Assembly (NCBI GenBank): GCA_963843365.1
Contig: CAWJKG010000003.1
Coordinates: forward strand, 992,001 to 1,056,000
From: Bog-473 sp963843365
GTDB lineage: Bacteria > Actinomycetota > Acidimicrobiia > Acidimicrobiales > RAAP-2
Direction of reading: 5' to 3'
DNA length: 64,000 nt
Numbering within the stretch: position 1 is the first letter of the stretch; each line of letters begins with the position of its first letter. The notes beneath the pieces were generated by a model. The model was not told the DNA's origin. It made no database searches and saw only the letters and a list, made by a program, of their open reading frames with translations. Positions 47,423 through 56,122 of the stretch are shown here, piece by piece. Position numbers and translations under genes: made by a program.

Positions 47423-48468
47423 GCGAGTCCAACGGCGCCACCGCCACCGCCACCGCCATCCCCGTCACAGCTCGCAAGGACTGGACCAGCGACCAGGAGG
47501 TCCGCTGGTGTCCGGGCTGCGGCGACTACTCCATTCTGGCGGCCGTCCAGATGTTGATGCCCGACCTCGGTGTGCGGCGGGAGAACACGGTGTTCCTCTC
47601 GGGTATCGGCTGTGCCGCCCGTTTCCCGTACTACATGAACACCTACGGCATGCACTCCATCCACGGGCGTGCGCCTGCCATCGCCACCGGCCTGGCCACC
47701 ACCCGGCCCGACCTCGACGTCTGGGTCATCTCGGGCGACGGCGATGCCCTCTCCATCGGCGGCAACCACCTGATCCACGCGCTGCGCCGCAACGTCCGGT
47801 TGAACATCTTGATGTTCAACAACCAGATCTACGGCCTGACCAAGGGGCAGTACTCACCCACCTCCGAGGTGGCCAAGGTCACCAAGTCCACGCCGTTCGG
47901 GTCGGTCGACACCCCCTTCAACCCGGTCTCGCTCGCCCTCGGCGCCGAGGCCACCTTCGTGGCCCGGACGCACGACATGGACCGGGCCCACATGCAGGAG
48001 ACCTTCCGGCGGGCGCACGAGCACAACGGGGCCGCCTTCGTCGAGGTCCTGCAGAACTGCAACGTCTTCAACGACGGCGCCTTCGAGAAGATCACGAGCC
48101 GCGACGCCCGGGCCAGCATGCTCATCCCACTGCAGCACGGGGAGCCCATTGTGTTCGGCGCCGAGGGCGAGGAGCGCGGGGTGATCCAGCGCCCCGACGG
48201 CAGCCTCGAGATCGTGTCCGTGGCCGAGGTGGGCCGCGACGCCCTGCTCGTCCACGACGAGAAGCGGGACGACCCCGGTCTCGCCTTCGCACTGTCCCGG
48301 CTGGCCCGCGGTCCCTACGAGCCCACTCCGATCGGCGTCTTCCGCGCCGTCGAGCGGCCCGAGTACGGCACCCAGATGGCGGAGCAGATCACGGAGGCCC
48401 AGGGCAAGCGCGGCCTGGGCGACGTGGCGGCGCTCCTGCGCTCCGGGTCGAGCTGGACGGTCGACTAG
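47419..48468 (+). CDS. korB: 2-oxoglutarate:ferredoxin oxidoreductase subunit beta
   Basis: Thiamine-diphosphate and [4Fe-4S]-binding partner of KorA. 349 residues. RWCPGCGDYSILAAVQ holds iron-sulfur cysteines; FLSGIGCAARFPYYMNTYG, the ThDP motif SGDGDALSIGGNHLIHALRR and NNQIYGLTKGQYSPTS are typical. The ATG overlaps the korA stop. The pair resembles mycobacterial KorAB, which allows TCA-cycle flux without the classical dehydrogenase. No ferredoxin gene is adjacent. Confidence 0.95.
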   Translation: MSESNGATATATAIPVTARKDWTSDQEVRWCPGCGDYSILAAVQMLMPDLGVRRENTVFLSGIGCAARFPYYMNTYGMHSIHGRAPAIATGLATTRPDLDVWVISGDGDALSIGGNHLIHALRRNVRLNILMFNNQIYGLTKGQYSPTSEVAKVTKSTPFGSVDTPFNPVSLALGAEATFVARTHDMDRAHMQETFRRAHEHNGAAFVEVLQNCNVFNDGAFEKITSRDARASMLIPLQHGEPIVFGAEGEERGVIQRPDGSLEIVSVAEVGRDALLVHDEKRDDPGLAFALSRLARGPYEPTPIGVFRAVERPEYGTQMAEQITEAQGKRGLGDVAALLRSGSSWTVD

Positions 48469-49134
48469 CAGGGCGCGCTCCCGCCGGCCACCAGCTCACC
48501 CAGGCGGGTGAAGCTGTTGCAATAGAAGAGCCGCCCCCCGGGAGGCCGCCAGTCGGCCCACTCGGCATAGGCGGGGCTCTCCGTGCCGCCGAGGCGCGGC
48601 GCGACGTGATCGATCATGGTGGCGAAGGTGGCCTCGGCGTCCGCGTTGTCGAACTCGTAGAAGTGCATGAACCGGGGGTCGGCCTCTGCGGTGTTCTCGT
48701 AGACCGAAATCTGGGTGAAGCCGGGGATGGCCGCCGCCGCGATGTGGCGGATGTGCACGAAGTCACCCCAGTCGCGCAGGGTCTGGGCCAGCTCGGGGGT
48801 GCGCGGGCTGATCCAGACGATCATGAGCCCGAGCGTGGGGCCGCCCGTGAGGATGCCCTGGCTGGGGCGCGGGTAGCGGCGGAAGCAGTGGGACTGGGAG
48901 GTCCCGGGCGGCCCGGGCGTCGGTTCGTAACCCTCGTCGGCCTCGACGACGAGGAGCGATCGCCCGTCCCGGATCTTCATCGGGAGATCGGTGCGTTCGA
49001 AGCAGTCGTTCGCCCACCAGGTCACGCGCTCGGACGCCCCGGCGCAGCACCAGCGCGCGTGCCCTGGCCTCGCCTTCCTCAGGGCGGGCATCACCGAGCT
49101 CCAGGTGCAGCACGCTGCTGGCGCGGTCTTCCAT
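48465..49134 (-). CDS. unknown protein, possible alpha/beta-barrel (dimeric ferredoxin-like) fold, one apparent frameshift
   Basis: About 220 residues when the start MEDRASSVLHLELGDA (49134) is joined, via a shift around 49055-49095, to ASERVTWWANDCFERTDLPM and the rest. TLGLMIVWISPRTPELAQTL, FVHIRHIAAAAIPGFTQISVY and FMHFYEFDNADAEATFATMI look like the strands and helices of a dimeric alpha/beta-barrel protein such as EthD-type domains. I do not recognise a specific family. Overlaps the korB stop by four bases, convergent; followed upstream by a SRPBCC gene in the same orientation, so possibly one transcript. Confidence 0.55.
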
Positions 49135-49137
49135 GGC

Positions 49138-49605
49138 TCAGGCGGCGGGCTTCGCCTGCACCTCGTCGCGCATCCGCTCGAGGGTGGTCTGCATGCCCTT
49201 GCGGTTGACCTTGCCGCGGGACCATCCCCAGAGGGCCCAGTAGAGCCGCAGGCCGAACCGGGGGCTCAGGGTGAAGGACTCCGTCACGTCGCAGCCGTCC
49301 GCGGCCGGTGCGATGTCGTAGCGCCACACGTTCAAGGGCGGCTTTCCGGCGGCGCCGACGCCGAAGGCGAAGGTCCGGCCGGGCTCGCACTCGGTCACGG
49401 TGCACGTCGTCCAGTAGACGGGCCCGATGCCGTTCCGCTTCACATGGCCGCGGAAGCGGGCCCCGACGGCCGGGCCCGAGGCCCCCTCCACCCACTCGGC
49501 CTCGAAGGTCTCGGGGCTGTAGCTCCCGATGCGGGTGACGTCGCTCACGAGGTCCCAGACCTCCCGCGGCGACGCAGCCATGTGGACGGTCACCGAATCG
49601 TGCAC
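49138..49605 (-). CDS. SRPBCC family protein
   Basis: 155 residues. VTVHMAASPREVWDLVSDVTRIGSYSPETFEA is the usual SRPBCC N-terminal pattern (xSPxEVWxxVSDxxxxxxWxP), followed by WVEGASGPAVGARFRGHVKR and an ESFTLSPRFGLRLYW strand. Such proteins bind hydrophobic ligands or act as cyclases; nothing more specific is visible. GTG start at 49605. Three bases separate it from the gene downstream, so the two are probably co-transcribed. Confidence 0.78.
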   Translation of the reverse strand: MHDSVTVHMAASPREVWDLVSDVTRIGSYSPETFEAEWVEGASGPAVGARFRGHVKRNGIGPVYWTTCTVTECEPGRTFAFGVGAAGKPPLNVWRYDIAPAADGCDVTESFTLSPRFGLRLYWALWGWSRGKVNRKGMQTTLERMRDEVQAKPAA

Positions 49606-49614
49606 GGCGTCACC

Positions 49615-50821
49615 TCAGGGGAGTTCGAGCGAACGGAACACCATGCCCGTCCGCGGCTTCGGACTGAAGAACGTGGTCTTGGGCGGCATGCGCCGGCGCT
49701 CCTGGGCCCATTCACGGATCTGGCCCACCGTCACCGGCCGCAGGAGGAAGGCGGCCTGGCCCTCGCCGTCCCGGAGCGCCTCCATGGCCTCCGCCACGCT
49801 GTGACGATGCATGACCTCGTGGGGCGGGAGCTCCTCGAGCACGCGGGCGATCAGGCTCGAGTCGAGGTCGTTGCCCTCCTGCTCCTGGACCTCGGGGTGG
49901 GCCAGGAGCAGGTAGGCCTGGCCTCCGGTCACCATGGCCAGGGAGCGGGAATCGGCCAGCGCGCCGAGCGTGCGGTCGTCGGCGGCGCCGGCCCGGACGA
50001 CGTCGAACCACGGGGCCAGGGCGCCGACGAGGTCGAAGTCCGCGGGCAGCCCGCTGACGGTGCGGTGGATGGCGCCGACGGTCAGCTGGTCCTCGGCCAG
50101 CTCGACCACGAACGCCATGACGAGGTCGTAGGGCCCCGGCGCACCGCCGTTCGCCTGCCGGCACTCCGCCTGGTAGGCCCGGGCGGTCTCGAAGCGGTGG
50201 TGGCCGTCGGCGAGGACCACCGGCGCCGCGCCCATGGCCGCACCGACGGCAGCCACCGTGTCGGCATCGCTCAGGACCCAGAGCTGGTGCCGGACGCCGT
50301 CGTCGTCGAGCACGTCGGCCACGGGCTCGTCGTCGGTCGGGTCGAACGTGGCCGTGACCCCCGTCGCCATGGAGAGACCCCAGATGGGGGAGAGGTTGGC
50401 GCGGGTGGCCCGCAGCAGGTCGAGGCGGTCGCTCTTGGGCTTGGGGAGGGTCTGCTCGTGGGGCAGGATGTCGCTCTCCTCGCCCGGCTCGGCCAGGCCC
50501 AACGCCACGATCACCCCGGTGGTGGCGCTGTCCGGCTGGGTCGGTCATGCGGTACGGGTAGAGGCTCGGGACCGGGTCGGCCGCCAGGGTCCCCTTGGCC
50601 TGCCAGCGGGTGAACAGGTCGGCGGCCACCGTGTAGCGGTCGCGCCGGCCGGAGAGATCGGCTTCGGGCAGCTCCACGAGGACCGCGTTCGCCCGGTGCC
50701 GCGACGCCAGATGGGCCCGCTCCGTGGGGGAGATCACGTCATAGGGAGGAGCGATGACCTGGGCCAGCGGTGCGACCTCGGGGCGGTAGCGCAGGCCCTG
50801 GAACGGTTCGACGCGTGGCAC
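49615..50821 (-). CDS. DUF1015 family protein, one apparent frameshift
   Basis: About 402 residues. The N-terminal part VEPFQGLRYRPEVAPLAQVIAPPYDVISP (quoted in part: QGLRYRP, APPYDVISP) is the DUF1015 start; the frame changes near 50525-50535 and continues TTGVIVALGLAEPGEES, VLADGHHRFETARAYQ and the ELPPHEVMHRHSVAEAM end. The GHHRFETA motif is diagnostic. I recall DUF1015 proteins as similar to HipA-like or kinase-associated proteins of unknown function, often near serine-synthesis genes, which are not seen here. GTG at 50821 has CAGAGT six bases upstream on its strand. Confidence 0.8.
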
Positions 50822-50867
50822 GGCGCCACTCTGGCACACGAAGACGGGCCCGTTCGCGGGGCACTCC

Positions 50868-50873
50868 TAGACT
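50868..50873 (+). promoter_or_regulatory. -10-like TAGACT of pgsA
   Basis: TAGACT exactly six bases before the GTG at 50880; leaderless pattern. The divergent DUF1015 promoter lies about 40 bp away. Confidence 0.5.
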
Positions 50874-50879
50874 TGTGGA

Positions 50880-51474
50880 GTGGACGACGACGGCTTGGAC
50901 CGGATCCTCACCGCCCCCAACGTCATCACGCTCCTCCGGCTCCTCTGCATCCCCGTGTACCTCTGGCTTCTCTTCGGCGCGCACCGCCAGACGGCTGCCG
51001 CCATCCTCCTGGCCGTCCTCGGCGCGACGGATTGGGTCGACGGCTTCGTGGCGCGGCGCTACGGCCAGGTGTCCACGTTCGGCAAGGTGCTCGACCCCAC
51101 CGCCGACCGGATCCTGGTGGGAACGGCCGTGATCTCCATTCTGATCTACGGCGCCGTCCCGATCTGGTTCGGTGTGGCCACCATCGCCCGCGAGATCCTG
51201 GTCTCGGCCATGGTCCTCCTGTTGGCCGGCCTGGGCGCCGCCCGCATCGATGTGTTGTGGGTGGGCAAGGCGGGCACATTCGGACTGATGTTCGCCTACC
51301 CGACCTTGCTGCTCGGCTACGGGACGGCGAGCTGGCAGGAGCCGATCCGGGTCATCGGCTGGGTGACCGGCCTCATCGGGTTGGCCCTGGCCTGGTGGGC
51401 CGCGGCGAGTTACATCGCACCGGCGCGCCTGTGCCCTGCGCGAGGGCCGGGCGGCCCGCCGGAGTGCCGTATGA
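50880..51474 (+). CDS. pgsA: CDP-diacylglycerol-glycerol-3-phosphate 3-phosphatidyltransferase family, one apparent frameshift
   Basis: CDP-alcohol phosphatidyltransferase in the membrane. About 197 residues with several hydrophobic helices. The active-site motif D-G-x2-A-R-x8-G-x3-D-x3-D is visible as DWVDGFVARRYGQVSTFGKVLDPTAD. The frame as given has no stop before the next gene. However, reading +1 from about 51425 yields ALREGRAARRSAV then TGA (51472-51474), a normal PgsA end overlapping the next ATG. I therefore place one inserted base near 51410-51435. PgsA-type enzymes make phosphatidylglycerol phosphate; a phosphatidylinositol-related substrate is possible. Confidence 0.82.
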
Positions 51475-53963
51475 AGGCCGTCATCATGGCTGGCGGTGAG
51501 GGCACCCGGCTGCGCCCGCAGACCTCCAACCTGCCCAAGCCGATGCTGCCGCTCGTGGGGCGTCCCATGATGGAGCACATCGTGGCCTTGCTGCGGCGCC
51601 ACGGCATCGACGACATCGTGGTCACGGTCGCGTTCTTGCCCAATGCGATCCGCAGCTACTTCGGGGACGGCAGCGAGCTCGGGGTCTCGATGGTGTACGC
51701 CACCGAGGAGTCACCCCTGGGCACCGCAGGATCGGTGCGCAACGCCCGGGAGCAGCTGACCGAACGGTTCCTCGTCATTTCCGGCGACGTGCTGACCGAC
51801 ATCGACCTCACCTCGGTCATCGCTTTCCACGAGAAGAACGAGGCGCTGGCCACCATCGCGCTCTGCGCGGTGGAGAACCCGCTCGAGTTCGGCATCGTGA
51901 TCACCCGCGAGGACGGCACCATCGAGCGCTTCCTGGAGAAGCCGGGCTGGGGCCAGGTGTTCAGCGACACCATCAACACGGGCATTTACGTACTCGAGCC
52001 CGAGATCTTCGCCCATATCCCCGACGGCCGGTCGGTCGACTTCTCGGGGGAGGTGTTCCCGTCCGTCCTCCAGGCGGGCCAGCCTCTCTACGGCTACGTG
52101 GCCGACGGCTACTGGGAGGACGTCGGCACGACCGCGGCCTACCTCAAGGCGCACGAGGACATCCTCGACGGCAAGGTCGAGGTGGACGTCGCCGGTTTCG
52201 AGCTGCGGCCCGGAATCTTCATCGGCAAAGGCTCCACCATCGACCCCTCGGTCCGCATCGACGGGCCTGCGTTCATCGGTGAGAACTGCACCGTCGACCA
52301 CGATGTGGTCATCGGTGCCTACTCCACCGTGGGGGCCAACACACAGGTGGCCCCGCGCGCCGAGCTCCGGCGGTCGGTCATCGGCGAGAACTCCTACCTG
52401 GGACCGGCTTCCCTGGTGGAGGGTGCCGTGCTGGGGCGATCCTGCGACCTGCGGAGCGGCGCCCGCATAGAGCCCGGTGCCGTCGTCGGGGAGGGCTGCC
52501 TGGTCGGGGCCCAGGCCGAGGTCCGGGGCGACGTCAAGGTGTATCCGTACAAGGTGGTCGAGGCGGCGGCCCAGGTCAACGCCTCCATTGTGTGGGAGTC
52601 GGGTGGGTCGAGGACGCTCTTCGGACCCGAGGGGGTGCAGGGCATCGCCAACGTCGACATCAGCCCCGAGCTGACCGTCCGGCTGGCCAAGGCCTGGGCC
52701 TCGGGGTTCGAGAAGGGCTCCTCCATCACGGCCTCCCGCGACACGAGCCGCGTGGCCCGGGTGCTGAAGCGGGCCCTCATGGTGGGGTGCAACTCGGTCG
52801 GGGTGAACGTCAACGACCTGGAACTGGCCACGGTGCCGGTGACCCGCCATCACGTGCGGATGCGGGGGAATCGGGCCGGCCTCACCGTGCGGCTCAGTCC
52901 CGACGACCCACAGTCGGTCGTGATCCGCTTCTTCGACGAACGCGGCATCGACCTGAGCGAGAGCGACCAGCGCCGCGTGGAGCGCATGTACCACCGCGAG
53001 GAGTTCCGTCGAGTCACCGCCGGCGAAATCGGCGACATCGACTTCTCGCCGCGCACCATTGAGCTGTACACCGCCGATGTCGTCGAGGCGTTCGAGTTGC
53101 GGGGTGGTGTCGGACGGCAGCTCAAGCTCGTTCTCGACCTGTCCTACGGTGCGGCCAACTTCGTGATGCCCAACCTGCTCTCCAAGGTCGGTGCGGACGT
53201 GCTCAGCATCAATCCGTATGCGCAGACGCCGGGCATGATCTCGGTGGATCGCGCCGCCAGCGAGGCGCGGGTGTCGGACGCCGTACGGGGATCGGGTGCC
53301 GATCTCGGGGCGGTCATAGACGCCGGCGGCGAGCGGCTGACGCTGATCGACGGGACGGGACACGTGTTGTCCGACGACGAGGCGATCATGGCCTTCATCG
53401 ACCTGTCGACCGCGGCGGGCGGCATGGGTCGGGTCGCGCTGCCCGTGACGGCGAGCGATCGTACGGTCCGGCACTGCCGAGAGCGCGGGATCGAGCTGCT
53501 GCTGACCCCGTTGTCGCCCTCGGGGCTCCTGCAGGCCGCGGCGTCCGGCGGTGTCACCTTTGCCGCCGACCGGCGCGGCGGATACGTGTTCCCCGCCTTC
53601 CTGCCCGCCTTCGACGCGGCGGCCGCGCTGGCCCGCCTGCTGTCGCTGCTCCAGGAGAGTCCGGTCTCGTTGGCCGAGATCGTCGGTGCCACACCGGCCA
53701 TGCCCATCCTGGAGGCCGAGGTGGCGACCCGCATGGAGCAGAAGGGCCTGGTCATGCGCACCCTGATGGAGCAGCTGACCGACGAGGGGGCCGAATTGGT
53801 CCTGGTGGACGGCATCAAGGTGGTGTCCGACCAGGGATGGGCCCTCGTCGTGCCCGACCCGGCCGATCCGGTCACGCACGTCTGGGCCGAGGGATCCGAC
53901 CTGCCGTCGTCCGAGGCCTTGCTGGCGACGTACGTCGAGCGGATCAACGAGATGTCCTCCTGA
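51471..53963 (+). CDS. NDP-sugar pyrophosphorylase fused to a phosphohexomutase-like domain
   Basis: 830 residues. Residues 1-~230 are a nucleotidyltransferase (MKAVIMAGGEGTRLRPQTSN, NLPKPMLPLVGRPMMEHI, ERFLEKPGWGQVFSDTINTG). Residues ~240-380 are left-handed beta-helix repeats (IDPSVRIDGPAFIGENCTVD). From ~400 to the end the fold is phosphomannomutase/phosphoglucomutase-like (SITASRDTSRVARVLKRALM, GDIDFSPRTIELYTADVVEAF, VVSDQGWALVVPDP). The catalytic TASHNP is not present: the aligned stretch reads GNRAGLTVRLSPDDPQSVVI, without the phosphoserine. Actinobacterial proteins with this layout are annotated as mannose-1-phosphate guanylyltransferase. The ATG overlaps the reconstructed pgsA stop. 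Confidence 0.85.
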   Translation: MKAVIMAGGEGTRLRPQTSNLPKPMLPLVGRPMMEHIVALLRRHGIDDIVVTVAFLPNAIRSYFGDGSELGVSMVYATEESPLGTAGSVRNAREQLTERFLVISGDVLTDIDLTSVIAFHEKNEALATIALCAVENPLEFGIVITREDGTIERFLEKPGWGQVFSDTINTGIYVLEPEIFAHIPDGRSVDFSGEVFPSVLQAGQPLYGYVADGYWEDVGTTAAYLKAHEDILDGKVEVDVAGFELRPGIFIGKGSTIDPSVRIDGPAFIGENCTVDHDVVIGAYSTVGANTQVAPRAELRRSVIGENSYLGPASLVEGAVLGRSCDLRSGARIEPGAVVGEGCLVGAQAEVRGDVKVYPYKVVEAAAQVNASIVWESGGSRTLFGPEGVQGIANVDISPELTVRLAKAWASGFEKGSSITASRDTSRVARVLKRALMVGCNSVGVNVNDLELATVPVTRHHVRMRGNRAGLTVRLSPDDPQSVVIRFFDERGIDLSESDQRRVERMYHREEFRRVTAGEIGDIDFSPRTIELYTADVVEAFELRGGVGRQLKLVLDLSYGAANFVMPNLLSKVGADVLSINPYAQTPGMISVDRAASEARVSDAVRGSGADLGAVIDAGGERLTLIDGTGHVLSDDEAIMAFIDLSTAAGGMGRVALPVTASDRTVRHCRERGIELLLTPLSPSGLLQAAASGGVTFAADRRGGYVFPAFLPAFDAAAALARLLSLLQESPVSLAEIVGATPAMPILEAEVATRMEQKGLVMRTLMEQLTDEGAELVLVDGIKVVSDQGWALVVPDPADPVTHVWAEGSDLPSSEALLATYVERINEMSS

Positions 53964-53996
53964 AATCCGGGCCTGCAGCCCGGGCCGGTGGTCCGG

Positions 53997-54002
53997 TATG
54001 GT
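53997..54002 (+). promoter_or_regulatory. -10-like TATGGT of gcvH
   Basis: TATGGT eight bases before the ATG at 54011; the gap is a C-run whose length may be miscalled, so the usual six-base spacing could apply. Confidence 0.45.
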
Positions 54003-54010
54003 CGCCCCCC

Positions 54011-54393
54011 ATGAACATCCCGGACGACCTTCGTTATTCAGCGGAGCACGAGTGGATACGTGTGGAGGGAACGAAGGTCCGGGTGGGCATCACCGACTAC
54101 GCCCAGGACGCGCTCGGGGGACATCGTGTTCGTCGACTTGCCCGCCGTCGGCACGGAGGTCGAGGCAGGCGGACAGCTCGGTGAGGTCGAGTCGACGAAG
54201 TCCGTCTCCGAGCTGTACGCGCCGCTCGCCGGCACGGTGACCGCGGTGAACGACGCGCTCGACGTCCGGGCCGGAGACGATCAATCAGGATCCCTATGGC
54301 GAGGGGTGGCTCTGCGAGCTGGAGCTGGCTGCGGGCGCCGATCCGGGGACCCTCCTCGACGCGGTCGCCTACGGCGACCTGACGGCCGACTGA
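54011..54393 (+). CDS. gcvH: glycine cleavage system H protein, two apparent frameshifts
   Basis: Lipoyl carrier of the glycine cleavage system. MNIPDDLRYSAEHEWIRVEG starts the protein; the lipoylated lysine is in VESTKSVSELYAP. The first shift is in the G-run at about 54116-54120 (DALG, then DIVFVDLPAVGTEV). The second is near 54268-54272 (ALDVRP, then ETINQDPYGEGWLCELEL); one extra G in each explains both. Joined length about 126 residues, ending AYGDLTAD with TGA at 54391-54393. The next two to three genes follow the mycobacterial order gcvH-garA-merR-DUF151. No gcvT or gcvP in the window. Confidence 0.92.
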
Positions 54394-54445
54394 CCTGGCG
54401 CTCGGGGGTGTGATGAGGGCTGGAGAAGTCGGTCGTGGGGTGGGG

Positions 54446-54451
54446 TACCGT
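54446..54451 (+). promoter_or_regulatory. -10-like TACCGT of the garA-like gene
   Basis: TACCGT seven bases before the GTG at 54459; supports that start over the upstream in-frame GTG codons. Confidence 0.45.
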
Positions 54452-54458
54452 GGACGGC

Positions 54459-54929
54459 GTGTTCTGTCACAACTGCGGGCACCGGAATCCCGAGGGTGTC
54501 AACTTCTGCTCGTCGTGCGGTCACGCGCTGCTCGCGGACGGCGATGACGCCACTATCACCCTTCACCCGACGGACGAGGGGGAGACGACGGAGGACTACC
54601 CGGATGTCACCTCGGTGGAAGTGCCGCACGGCGCGGGCGTGCTCGTCGTCACACGCGGGCCCAACATCGGCGCCCGCTATCTCCTCGGCGGGGACGTCGT
54701 GAAGGCCGGGCGGCATCCGGAGAGTGACATCTTCCTCGACGACATCACGGTGTCGCGACGCCACGTGGAGATCACCCCGGCCGACGGCGGCTATACGGTG
54801 CGTGACGTCGGCTCCCTCAACGGCACCTACGTGAACCGGGAGCGCATCGACGAGGTCCCGCTTGCCCCTGGCGACGAGGTCCAGATCGGCAAGTTCAAGC
54901 TCGTCTACCTGGTGGCGGGCAACGAGTGA
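54459..54929 (+). CDS. garA: zinc-ribbon plus FHA-domain protein, GarA/OdhI-like
   Basis: 156 residues from GTG 54459. The N-terminal zinc ribbon CHNCGHRNPEGVNFCSSCG (residues 3-21) is followed by an acidic linker containing ETTED (E42-T43-T44) and a C-terminal FHA domain (GRHPESDIFLDDITVSRRH, VGSLNGTYVNRERID). In mycobacteria GarA, phosphorylated in an ETTS motif by PknB/PknG, switches 2-oxoglutarate metabolism by binding KGD, GDH and GOGAT. The serine after TT is Glu here. Synteny with gcvH and merR supports the assignment; the zinc ribbon is an addition seen in several non-mycobacterial homologues as I recall. Confidence 0.85.
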   Translation: MFCHNCGHRNPEGVNFCSSCGHALLADGDDATITLHPTDEGETTEDYPDVTSVEVPHGAGVLVVTRGPNIGARYLLGGDVVKAGRHPESDIFLDDITVSRRHVEITPADGGYTVRDVGSLNGTYVNRERIDEVPLAPGDEVQIGKFKLVYLVAGNE

Positions 54930-56089
54930 GCAGCCGCACCTACCTCTCCATCGGTGACGTCCTGACCCTCCTGCGGGAGGAGTTCCCCGATGTCACCATC
55001 TCGAAGATCCGCTTCCTGGAGAGCCAGGGCCTGGTCAACCCCGAGCGCTCCCCGTCGGGGTACCGCAAGTTCTTCGACCACGATGTGGAGCGCCTGCGCT
55101 GGGTCCTGCGTCAGCAACGCGAGCACTTCCTCCCGTTGAAGGTCATCAGGGACCGGCTGGCCGACGGAGATCTGGGGGACGACCTCGGGGCCGAGGTGCC
55201 GAACGGCAAGCAGGCCCAACCCGCGCATGCGGTCGCGGTGGCGGGAGTGGCCTCGGGCCACGCGGACGAACAACCCACCAAGGCGGACGAGGAGGCGATG
55301 GCGCGCATCCTCGCCGACGCCTCGCGCCGGGCGGCGCGACTTCCCGAGGACAAGCAGGCGCGCACAGGACTGCAGGTCGTCGCCGAGCCCGAGGTCGGAC
55401 GTCGGGCTGCGGCGGCCGAGCCCGCTGCACCACATGACACGGTGGCCGCCGCCCCGCGCCGCTCTGGGGGCGACGCGAAGGGTGACGCTGCCGCGCGTGC
55501 AGCAGGTCGCCACGCCGCGACGGCGACGCCATCGGCCTCGCGCGCGGCCGGACAGGGGAACGGCACGGCGCTCCCGCGCCCACCCGACGGCGCCCCGCCC
55601 GTCCGTCCGTCTGCACCGCGTCAGGACGCGCGTCCGCGCAAGGGCGAACCCAAGGCGGAGGACACCGCGGCGCCGGCCGCGCCGGGCCCGGCGGCGGCCA
55701 TGGTGAGCGGGGCCAGCCTGTCCGCCGACGAGCTGTGTGCCGCCAGCGGCCTGTCGCGCCAGGAGTTGGACGGTCTCAAGGGTTTCGGACTCGTCGAGTG
55801 TGTGACCGTTGCGGGCATCGAGACCTATGACGAGGACGCCCTCACGGTGGCGAACCTGGCCGCAGCCTTCCGGGCTTTCGGCATTGAGCCCCGTCACCTG
55901 CGCCTCTACCGGAACGCCGCGGACCGGGAGCTGGGACTCATCGAGCAGGTGGTGATCCCTCTTCTGCGCCAGCGGAACCCCGAATCGCGCCAGCGAGCCG
56001 TCGACGGGGCCGATCAACTGGCTGCGCTGGGACAATCGATGCGGGCCATCCTGCTCCGCCAGTCCCTCAAGCGCCACCTGGGGGGGTGA
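54926..56089 (+). CDS. ftsR: MerR-family regulator, FtsR/Rv1828-like
   Basis: 387 residues. The N-terminal MerR helix-turn-helix is YLSIGDVLTLLREEFPDVTISKIRFLESQGLV (seen as SIGDVLTLL, TISKIRFLESQGLV, SPSGYRKFF). A second winged-helix-like region occurs at ~270-330 (LSADELCAASGLSRQELDGL). Between them, residues ~85-250 are an Ala/Arg/Pro-rich linker much longer than in homologues. The mycobacterial relative in the same gene order is Rv1828; the corynebacterial one activates ftsZ. Start GTG overlaps the garA stop. Confidence 0.85.
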   Translation: MSSRTYLSIGDVLTLLREEFPDVTISKIRFLESQGLVNPERSPSGYRKFFDHDVERLRWVLRQQREHFLPLKVIRDRLADGDLGDDLGAEVPNGKQAQPAHAVAVAGVASGHADEQPTKADEEAMARILADASRRAARLPEDKQARTGLQVVAEPEVGRRAAAAEPAAPHDTVAAAPRRSGGDAKGDAAARAAGRHAATATPSASRAAGQGNGTALPRPPDGAPPVRPSAPRQDARPRKGEPKAEDTAAPAAPGPAAAMVSGASLSADELCAASGLSRQELDGLKGFGLVECVTVAGIETYDEDALTVANLAAAFRAFGIEPRHLRLYRNAADRELGLIEQVVIPLLRQRNPESRQRAVDGADQLAALGQSMRAILLRQSLKRHLGG

Positions 56090-56110
56090 CGCGGGCCCGG
56101 AATCGGGCGC

Positions 56111-56116
56111 TACATT
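56111..56116 (+). promoter_or_regulatory. -10-like TACATT of the DUF151 gene
   Basis: TACATT exactly six bases before the ATG at 56123; leaderless pattern despite the close upstream gene. Confidence 0.5.
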
Positions 56117-56122
56117 TCAAGC

